DNA from: Caldithrix sp.
Lineage (GTDB): Bacteria > KSB1 > UBA2214 > DYKH01
Assembly (NCBI GenBank): GCA_020722685.1
Contig: DYKH01000075.1
Span: 9,157 to 24,991 of the forward strand
DNA length: 15,835 bases
Direction: 5' to 3'
The translations under genes and the position numbers were made by a program. Shown here one piece after another: positions 1-5,156 of this stretch. A model generated the notes under the pieces. It made no database searches. It saw only the letters and a list, made by a program, of their open reading frames with translations, and was not told the DNA's origin. The first letter of the stretch is position 1, and the number at the start of each line of letters is the position of its first letter.

Positions 1-1
1 G

Positions 2-82
2 GAAGGCACCAGTTTAGTTCTGTTAGACAGCGATGTGGCGGAGGCTTTTCCATATGACGACGCCGTTTGTCAGCCTGAATAA
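2..82 (+). CDS. 3' end of a small antitoxin-like protein (partial)
   Basis: The window opens inside a gene. Reading from base 2 gives 26 residues and a TAA at 80-82. The core reads GTSLVLLDSDVAEAFP, which closely matches the C-terminal halves of two other products here: KSLVVVLDSDVARVF (gene at 4662) and GTNIVVIEPDVAKYFP (gene at 9352). All three belong to the small antitoxin-like family with an N-terminal EYDFS-type motif and a C-terminal helix of the form ESVNxALxxLI. Here the last helix is missing: after AFPYDDAV the frame runs into CQPE and stops, so the copy may be truncated or frameshifted. The toxin, if any, lies off the left edge. The family match rests on visible similarity only. Confidence 0.55.
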   Translation, partial: EGTSLVLLDSDVAEAFPYDDAVCQPE

Positions 83-88
83 TTCATA

Positions 89-227
89 GGCCACAAAGAC
101 ACGAAGACACAAAGTAATGTCACAATTAATGCTGAAACTTGCGTTCGCTGATCAGTAGAGAGGATCTCGATTTGCATAGCAGATATTTTGATCTTTTGAT
201 TTCTTTGTGACTTGGTGCCTTCGTGGC
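89..227. repeat. Diverged inverted repeat (CACAAAG/CGAAG type), 25-bp arms
   Basis: The arms are at 90-114 (GCCACAAAGACACGAAGACA and on) and 203-227. The reverse complement of the second matches the first at 21 of 25 positions, with an 88-nt spacer. Similar sequence continues outward: ATAATTCATA on the left, and TTATTCACGG on the reverse complement of the right. Repeats built from CACGAAG/CACAAAG units are common dispersed non-coding repeats in many environmental bacterial genomes (recalled, not checked). It sits between the decayed antitoxin gene and the next operon. Confidence 0.6.
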
Positions 228-464
228 TAAGATCCGTGAATAATCCCGGTCAAAAATTTACACTTTTAAACTGTCCTGATTCACCTTGAGCTGCGATCTT
301 TTCACTTCTATCGTCCTTTTTTCTTTCCAACACAGGAAGACATAAAGGCACTCACGTAATGCAATAGTCTTACCGTTATTAAAACATCTTTCGAAGGAGG
401 TGGTTTCGGAGCTCCCATCATCATTAAATGTTTTGGTAGTCAAAGTTCGTAGCAGTTAACCTTT
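228..464. other. Non-coding leader with no recognisable gene
   Basis: This stretch lies between the inverted repeat and the ribosome-binding site of the FG-GAP gene. I see no convincing coding frame on either strand. A 61-codon minus-strand frame (258-443) has no recognisable motif or good start signal. The promoter and 5' leader of the following gene probably lie here, but I cannot place boxes with confidence. Confidence 0.4.
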
Positions 465-472
465 AAGGAGGT
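465..472 (+). promoter_or_regulatory. Strong Shine-Dalgarno for the FG-GAP gene
   Basis: AAGGAGGT lies 4 nt before the ATG at 477. It is the best ribosome-binding match in the window and fixes that start. Confidence 0.8.
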
Positions 473-476
473 AAAA

Positions 477-3446
477 ATGAGAAACGTGCTAACGATGGTA
501 AGCTTGCTGCTGGTTTTCACCCTATTCATGGCTTTCTCCCTTTGGGCTGCCGAGAATGGCGAGAACAAGTACATTAAGGTCTTTGAAACCAAGATGCCCG
601 ACGTGGACCGGACTGCCTGGGATGTCGTTCTACTACCGGATTTGAATGACAATGGCGTTGACGAAGTACTGGTAGCTTGTGACGCCGAGGACGGCAGCGG
701 CGGGGCGGATTTTTACATCTACGAACGAGAAGAAAACAACAAGCACAAAGTCCTCTGGCATTATCGCGCCGCAGATTGCAGCTATGAGTATGGTGCTAGC
801 TACGGCGATGCTGATAGCGACGGCTTACTTGAAGTTATGGTATGCCTACGAGTAAGCGCCGGCCAGAATGGATTACGCTTTTTCGAAGTAGATCCAACTT
901 TGCCTGGCTATCCCTTGCCCACAGCGCCCACCAGCGAGTTAGACCTCGGTCAAGGAGCCGGCTACAGCATCGATCATGCAGCCACGGATGATCTTGACAA
1001 GGATGAGAAAAATGAGCTTATCGTGCTGGTACGGCTGCCGTCTGCTGAACGTGGCGTTTGGATTCTCCAAGAACAAGGCGGGGACATTGCTTTCCCGGAT
1101 TTTAAGTTAGAGGGTAAATTCGGCGGCTTTGCCGGCAGCCCATACAGCATCGTAACGGGTGATTTCGACAACGACGGTTTTAGAGACCTCGCCGTTGCCG
1201 AATACGATTTCAGCGGCATCTTCATCTACGAAAACGTTGAGCCGGATTCCTATGTCGTTCGCTTCCACTACAAAATGACCTCTCCCAACTATGACGGTGT
1301 TGCCCTTCGCAGCCTGCGCGGCTACGATTTCAACAACGACGGCTTTACCGAGCTTGTTTATCCCACCAATGCCGATACCGGATTGGTCTTTATCATTACC
1401 AATCCCGGCGAGCTGGCGGATATGGATTCGACAAACGTACATCCGATTGCCACCATTCCAGGTGGATGCGCTGGCGGCGTCGTAATGGATCAGGATTGGA
1501 CCGGTGCTGGTGATGACGGGCGAGACATCTATGTGGCCGGCTACGACTCTGTGCTGTACGACATCGAATACATTGGCGGCGATGCCGGGGACGTGGGCGA
1601 TCCGAACAATTGGGTTGTGTACCATGCCCTCGAAAAAGGTCCCTGGAGTTTGCAGGACGTTGAAGCTGGCGATTTTGATCGCGATGGCCGGCGCGAGGTG
1701 GTGGCCGTCACCAAGGATAAAGGTGATCCCAACACGCTGATCTATGTCGAGCATGAGCCGCTGCCAAACTTTGGCGTCCAGCCTGCCTGGCACGATCCCA
1801 ATCTTCCCACCGATCCGCTCAAAGGCAATCCGCGCGGTTTCTGGGTTGGCAGCGACGTGGATCAGGATGGTAAAAAGGAAATCTTTGCAACCCAATACAC
1901 CGGCAAGGTCGTTGGTTATGAGGTTGTCGGCGACAACATGTTAGAGCTGATCTGGGTAGACAGCACCGCCAAAGCTGTCGGCCGTGGAATGTCTTTGCCT
2001 CGCCACGTAGTCGTCGGCGACATTGACAACAACGGCAAGCAGGAAATCATCTTCATTTGCGGCAGAGCGGTCGCTGATTCTCCGGACAGTGTCGGCTTTT
2101 ATTTCTTCGAATGGAACGGGCAGGATAACGGCTTTGGGGTGGTTGGCGGCGGACCGACCTACATCCTCCCAGCCAATCAGGTCTTCCCGGAAATTACCGA
2201 CATCCGATTTACCGAGCACATCTGGATGGCTGACGTGGATAACGATGGCCACGAGGAGATCCTGTTCCCCGGCAACGGCACCGGCAGCGCGCGTGGCGCC
2301 GATTTCTTTACCATTTTCTCCTGCGTGGATGGTACTCTTGAAAGTGGATTCCCGACCTTCAAGAACGAATTCTTTGTCGATCGCGCAGAAGGTGGATTTG
2401 GCGGATCGCCGGTGGGCGCCAAAGCGGCCGATGTTGATGGCGATGGCGTCAAAGAAGCGATCTTTTTGCCCTGGGATCTTGGCAAAATGCTCATCTGCGA
2501 TGCGGTTAAAGCCGATTCGTTCGCCTTCCGTACGGTTCGCCTCGATCAATCCGGCGATGATGCCGTTTTCTACGTGTCGGTCGGCGCCTACGATGTCGAT
2601 GGCGACGGCAAGGATGAATTGATGGGCGCGGAATATAGCACGAGTGCTGGACGTGTGATTCTGGTGAATGTGCCGGACGGCGGCGTGGCAGCACTGGATC
2701 CCAATGATCCATCTCAAGTCGCGATCATCCGCGAAGCCACCGGCAGCGCTGCCTTCAACAATGCGCTGGGCGATCTGAACGGCGACGGTAAAGCAGAGCT
2801 CTTCTTCTGCAACTATGCACGCGCTCAAGTGAACTCTTTGGCCTACAACGGCGCCGGCGATCCCACCCTGCCAGCAAATTGGATCACCTCTGAAGGCTTT
2901 TATGACGATACCTTCGTACCCAAGCCGCAAAAGGCAGACTATCCGGATACCAACGCCTACAAGGAGGCTCTCGACGAATGGAACGATGGCGATATCAGCC
3001 AACGCCATGGTTCTTTTGGCCTAAAATTGGCCGAGGATCTGGATAAGGATGGCAAGAAAGAGTTGGTGATCAGCACCCTTCAATCCTATTGGTCAAAGAC
3101 CTGGCTCTGGGTCTTGGAAGCTACTGCCACAGGGGTCGAAAAAGAACCCTGGCACGTAATCACTCCCAACGATTACAAGCTGAGCCAGAACTATCCGAAC
3201 CCCTTCAATGCAACCACGACCATCGAGTTCGAATTGCCGCTTGACAAGCAAGTCAAGGTGGTGGTGTACAACTCGATGGGACAGATCGTGCGCACCTTGG
3301 TCGACGGCTTCAAGACCCAAGGCGCCCATCGCGTCGTTTGGGATGGCCTGGATAACAGCGGCAACGCCGTTGCCAGCGGCATGTATCTCTACAGTCTCGA
3401 ATTTGGCTCCTTCAAGCAAGTAAAGAGCATGACCTTGCTGAAATAA
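477..3446 (+). CDS. Secreted FG-GAP/VCBS repeat protein with T9SS type A sorting domain
   Basis: This 989-aa protein is very probably exported to the cell surface or medium. Residues 1-24 form a signal peptide with a hydrophobic core and cleavage near LWAA. Thirteen clear calcium-loop repeats of the form DxDxDGxxEL start near residues 55, 111, 172, 229, 284, 399, 460, 515, 586, 652, 706, 766 and 854, about 55-60 residues apart in most cases. A degenerate copy sits near 337-353. Such repeats fold as beta-propeller blades, as in integrin alpha chains. Residues 900-989 are a textbook C-terminal sorting domain: it begins with the NYPNPFN motif, contains an FlgD-like beta sandwich with GQIVRTL and the SGMYLY motif, and ends in lysine. 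The T9SS recognises this domain and exports the protein. A strong SD fixes the start, and a hairpin terminator follows 15 nt after the stop, so the gene is probably monocistronic. The ligand or substrate is unknown. Confidence 0.9.
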   Translation: MRNVLTMVSLLLVFTLFMAFSLWAAENGENKYIKVFETKMPDVDRTAWDVVLLPDLNDNGVDEVLVACDAEDGSGGADFYIYEREENNKHKVLWHYRAADCSYEYGASYGDADSDGLLEVMVCLRVSAGQNGLRFFEVDPTLPGYPLPTAPTSELDLGQGAGYSIDHAATDDLDKDEKNELIVLVRLPSAERGVWILQEQGGDIAFPDFKLEGKFGGFAGSPYSIVTGDFDNDGFRDLAVAEYDFSGIFIYENVEPDSYVVRFHYKMTSPNYDGVALRSLRGYDFNNDGFTELVYPTNADTGLVFIITNPGELADMDSTNVHPIATIPGGCAGGVVMDQDWTGAGDDGRDIYVAGYDSVLYDIEYIGGDAGDVGDPNNWVVYHALEKGPWSLQDVEAGDFDRDGRREVVAVTKDKGDPNTLIYVEHEPLPNFGVQPAWHDPNLPTDPLKGNPRGFWVGSDVDQDGKKEIFATQYTGKVVGYEVVGDNMLELIWVDSTAKAVGRGMSLPRHVVVGDIDNNGKQEIIFICGRAVADSPDSVGFYFFEWNGQDNGFGVVGGGPTYILPANQVFPEITDIRFTEHIWMADVDNDGHEEILFPGNGTGSARGADFFTIFSCVDGTLESGFPTFKNEFFVDRAEGGFGGSPVGAKAADVDGDGVKEAIFLPWDLGKMLICDAVKADSFAFRTVRLDQSGDDAVFYVSVGAYDVDGDGKDELMGAEYSTSAGRVILVNVPDGGVAALDPNDPSQVAIIREATGSAAFNNALGDLNGDGKAELFFCNYARAQVNSLAYNGAGDPTLPANWITSEGFYDDTFVPKPQKADYPDTNAYKEALDEWNDGDISQRHGSFGLKLAEDLDKDGKKELVISTLQSYWSKTWLWVLEATATGVEKEPWHVITPNDYKLSQNYPNPFNATTTIEFELPLDKQVKVVVYNSMGQIVRTLVDGFKTQGAHRVVWDGLDNSGNAVASGMYLYSLEFGSFKQVKSMTLLK

Positions 3447-3461
3447 CAGTATTATTCACTC

Positions 3462-3496
3462 AGACCCCAGTCTTCTTGGAGAAGACTGGGGTCTTT
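3462..3496 (+). terminator. Rho-independent-type hairpin after the FG-GAP gene
   Basis: The perfect 15-bp stem AGACCCCAGTCTTCT (3462-3476) pairs with 3480-3494 across a TGG loop and is followed by a short T run. It starts 15 nt after the stop codon. The U tract is short, but the stem is long and perfectly paired. It could also act on the minus strand. Confidence 0.75.
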
Positions 3497-3515
3497 GGGA
3501 GAGACTGTTGAGATC

Positions 3516-3848
3516 ATGAATATCCCTAATGCGGAACAACCGCAAGTAGACATTCGCAAGCTGCGCGATTATTGCCTTAACACCTCACACGTTGAGGGCA
3601 AACATAAAGCACGTTTGTTTAGTGCAGCCTTGGGTATGTCTGCAAAAGATGCAGAATACTTACAAGAGCAGTTACTACGCGCCGTCAAAACATACGATGC
3701 GCAATTGGGACGACGGGATGAATATGGGCAACGCTACGCGGTTGATTTTATGCTCGAATGGCGTGGCAAATGGGCGATGATTCGGAGCGGATGGATCATA
3801 GAACATGATTCCAGCATACCAAGATTAACGTCTTGTTACCCTTTGTGA
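3516..3848 (+). CDS. DUF6883-family protein
   Basis: This 110-aa cytoplasmic protein has no signal peptide or membrane segment. I recognise the DUF6883 pattern: an N-terminal PNAEQ..VDIRKLRDYCLN segment, a GKHKARLFSAALG motif around residues 27-41, RRDEYGQRYAVDF in the middle, and a closing RLTSCYPL. The ATG at 3516 is chosen because family members begin with a short M-x-[IL]-PNAE segment. The alternative TTG at 3495 lies inside the terminator hairpin. The biochemical role is unknown to me. Neighbour: a DUF4926 gene starts 19 nt downstream, and these two families are recalled as frequent neighbours, so a two-gene module (toxin/antitoxin or effector/immunity type) is plausible but unproven. 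Confidence 0.75.
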   Translation: MNIPNAEQPQVDIRKLRDYCLNTSHVEGKHKARLFSAALGMSAKDAEYLQEQLLRAVKTYDAQLGRRDEYGQRYAVDFMLEWRGKWAMIRSGWIIEHDSSIPRLTSCYPL

Positions 3849-3867
3849 AATTGTTAGGTGATGAAAA

Positions 3868-4110
3868 ATGAATACAATCCGATTACTTGACGTGGTGGCG
3901 CTTACGATTGACTTGCCCGAGTATAACCTATGGCGTGGCCAAGTCGGAACCGTCGTGGAAATCCTTGCCGGCGGCACCGCGTTTGAAGTGGAATTCAGTG
4001 ACCGCGACGGACGTACTTACGAATCCCTCGGCTTGCGGCCGGATCAGATAATGGTTTTACGCTATGAACAGAAGGTTAGTCCCTCCGAGCCGGCGGGAGT
4101 ACCCGCTTAA
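3868..4110 (+). CDS. DUF4926-family small protein
   Basis: This 80-aa protein shows the DUF4926 pattern: LLDVVALTIDLPEYNLWRGQ (residues 6-25), then VGTVVEIL, a short linker, FEVEFSDRDGRTYESLGLR and a final L/V-rich strand, after which a Ser/Pro/Ala tail is not conserved in character. The fold is expected to be a small SH3-like beta barrel, to judge from the alternating strands and the GTVVE turn (inference). It lies 19 nt after the DUF6883 gene on the same strand and is probably cotranscribed with it. The function is unknown; a partner or neutralising role for the DUF6883 protein is a hypothesis drawn from pairing alone. Confidence 0.75.
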   Translation: MNTIRLLDVVALTIDLPEYNLWRGQVGTVVEILAGGTAFEVEFSDRDGRTYESLGLRPDQIMVLRYEQKVSPSEPAGVPA

Positions 4111-4166
4111 GAAAGTCGTAACAGTTCGGCCCCATGCAAAATTAATTCTGGTTTAACCCTCACACC

Positions 4167-4364
4167 ATGATCAAAATGGATAAGACAGCTTTTTCGGTCG
4201 GGTCGCTCTTTGATGGGCTGGATGAAAAAGCATATTGGCTCACTAAAACACCTTACGAGCGCTTACAAGCTTTGGAGCTTATGCGTCAGGTCATCTATGG
4301 CTATCAGCCTTCTTCCGCCCGACTTCAAAGATTTTTTGAAGTTGCTGAACTCAAGACGAGTTGA
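4167..4364 (+). CDS. Small protein upstream of and overlapping a nucleotidyltransferase
   Basis: This 65-aa soluble protein contains the central string YWLTKTPYERLQALELMRQV followed by IYGY and RLQRFFEV. I recall this layout (a 60-70-aa protein with a YWLs-kTPxERLxAxE motif) as the upstream member of a two-gene unit whose second gene is a DUF6036-like nucleotidyltransferase. That is what the overlapping frame here encodes. The start is either the ATG at 4167 or the one at 4176 (MDKTAFSV), which looks more like the family start; no good SD is visible for either. The reading frame is intact, while its partner is truncated. An antitoxin-like role is a guess from the arrangement. Confidence 0.6.
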   Translation: MIKMDKTAFSVGSLFDGLDEKAYWLTKTPYERLQALELMRQVIYGYQPSSARLQRFFEVAELKTS

Positions 4365-4437
4365 ATATATGCTGATTGGCGGATATGCCGTGAACTACTA
4401 TGGCTTTTCACGCGCAACCGCCGACATGGATATTTAG
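4297..4437 (+). pseudogene. Truncated nucleotidyltransferase (N-terminal remnant)
   Basis: From the ATG at 4297, overlapping the previous gene by 68 nt in another frame, 46 residues read DFKDFLKLLNSRRVEYMLIG, then GYAVNYYGFSRATADMDI, then TAG. GG followed by RATxDxD is the nucleotidyltransferase active-site pattern; the DMD would supply the two metal-binding aspartates. Family members are roughly four times longer and continue from DMDI with a WI/WV segment. Here the reading stops at once, and a MITE-like element begins 24 nt later. No downstream remnant of the gene can be read. The gene is therefore a broken relic; whether the break came from the element's insertion or from a deletion cannot be settled by eye. 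Confidence 0.7.
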
Positions 4438-4460
4438 ATATCAAGAAAGAGCGTAAAAAC

Positions 4461-4619
4461 TATATAGTTTCTGTTGACAAAGTCGACTTGCCAGCGTTCC
4501 GGAGGTTGTACTACAAAAAGTTCTCCTTCGATAATTCATTGAGAAAACTCTGAGGTAGCATAAGCAATAACGAACCTCCGGAACGCTTGCTTCGTACTTT
4601 ATCAACAGTAACTATATGG
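4461..4619. repeat. MITE-like element with ~47-bp imperfect inverted repeats
   Basis: The left arm 4461-4507 (starting TATATAGTTTCTGTTGACAA, ending AGCGTTCCGGAGGTT) matches the reverse complement of 4573-4619 apart from a few mismatches and one indel region in the middle. The inner 15 bases AGCGTTCCGGAGGTT are identical. The arms enclose about 65 bp with no coding potential. Size, symmetry and position next to a broken gene fit a miniature inverted-repeat transposable element, or a mobile structured repeat. Both ends contain the self-complementary string CTATAT, so a target duplication cannot be defined. A structured RNA is an alternative. Confidence 0.6.
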
Positions 4620-4661
4620 AAAACGCAAGACACTAAATTCTCTAACGACGCCTTTGCCGAC

Positions 4662-4889
4662 ATGCGCCCTGAATATTCATTCGATTACCGCAAATCGCAT
4701 CCCAATCGCTTTGCTGGCCGGACGAAGAAAAAGAGTCTGGTCGTTGTGCTTGACTCAGATGTCGCTCGAGTTTTTACTTCGCCGGAGTCGGTGAATAACG
4801 TTCTTCGTGCACTGATTATGACCATGCCGAAAGGCAAGAGGCGGAAAGTCTCGAGCAACCTCCAAAACCAAAAAGCGGCCGATCTATGA
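4662..4889 (+). CDS. Antitoxin-like small protein, orphan copy
   Basis: This 75-aa soluble protein begins MRPEYSFDYRKSHPNRFA, then has KSLVVVLDSDVARVFTSPES and VNNVLRALI, with a basic tail. It is the same family as the antitoxin at 9352 (EYDFSKG, then VVVIEPDVA-like core, then a final NxALxxLI helix) and as the fragment at 2-82. The ATG at 4662 is chosen because it places the EYxF motif near the N-terminus. An in-frame upstream extension to 4587 would begin inside the inverted-repeat element. No toxin gene is recognisable beside it: the upstream side is the MITE-like element and a truncated nucleotidyltransferase, so it looks like an orphan, possibly separated from its partner by the insertion. 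No SD of quality is seen. Confidence 0.6.
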   Translation: MRPEYSFDYRKSHPNRFAGRTKKKSLVVVLDSDVARVFTSPESVNNVLRALIMTMPKGKRRKVSSNLQNQKAADL

Positions 4890-4925
4890 AGGTTTTTCTC
4901 TGCGATCCTCGGCGGCCTCTGCTCC

Positions 4926-5084
4926 TCAGCAGTAGGAAAAAGCGATAGATACTATTTTTGTTTTGATTTCATAGCAGTACTCTTCAAATGCTTCTTGAAA
5001 TCTGGTCTTCTGGTCATTCGTATTATTATTTTCGAGCGCCCAATCGGGCACGGAAATTCCTTCCAAATGACATCCCATGCTCAC
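4926..5084 (-). CDS. Short minus-strand ORF, possible gene fragment
   Basis: On the minus strand, a frame opening after a stop near 5105 reads MGCHLEGISVPDWALENNN, then a predicted amphipathic helix with RFQEAFEEYCYEIKTKI, and ends at TGA (4928-4926). With GTG at 5084 the product is 52 aa; with ATG at 5078 it is 50 aa. The composition is protein-like (a charged helix after a loop with Trp and Pro), which is why I list it. I do not recognise the family with confidence. It is opposite in strand to everything else here and lies upstream of the TonB receptor gene, so it may be a relic of another accessory gene. It could also be chance. Confidence 0.3.
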   Translation of the reverse strand: MSMGCHLEGISVPDWALENNNTNDQKTRFQEAFEEYCYEIKTKIVSIAFSYC

Positions 5085-5156
5085 AAGCTGATGCCGGATT
5101 CTCTAAAGCGCCGGAGTCAGTCAAAATGAAACATTCACTAACCATAAGGAGCTAAG

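Noticed and set aside
258..443. 61-codon minus-strand frame in the leader
   Set aside because: No motif, no convincing start signal, and it sits in the leader of a strongly marked gene.
1107..1895. Long open minus-strand frame (262 codons) opposite the FG-GAP gene
   Set aside because: It is the antisense of Asp/Gly-rich repeat codons (GAT/GGC/GAC), which yields stop-free antisense frames. There is no SD or recognised motif, and the plus-strand protein is certain.
1941..3008. 355-codon minus-strand open frame
   Set aside because: Same cause: antisense of the FG-GAP repeat region.
3495..3515. Upstream TTG start for the DUF6883 gene
   Set aside because: It begins within the terminator hairpin and adds residues not expected for the family; the ATG at 3516 fits better.
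4587..4661. N-terminal extension of the orphan antitoxin from 4587
   Set aside because: It starts in the right arm of the inverted-repeat element and lacks similarity to the family start.
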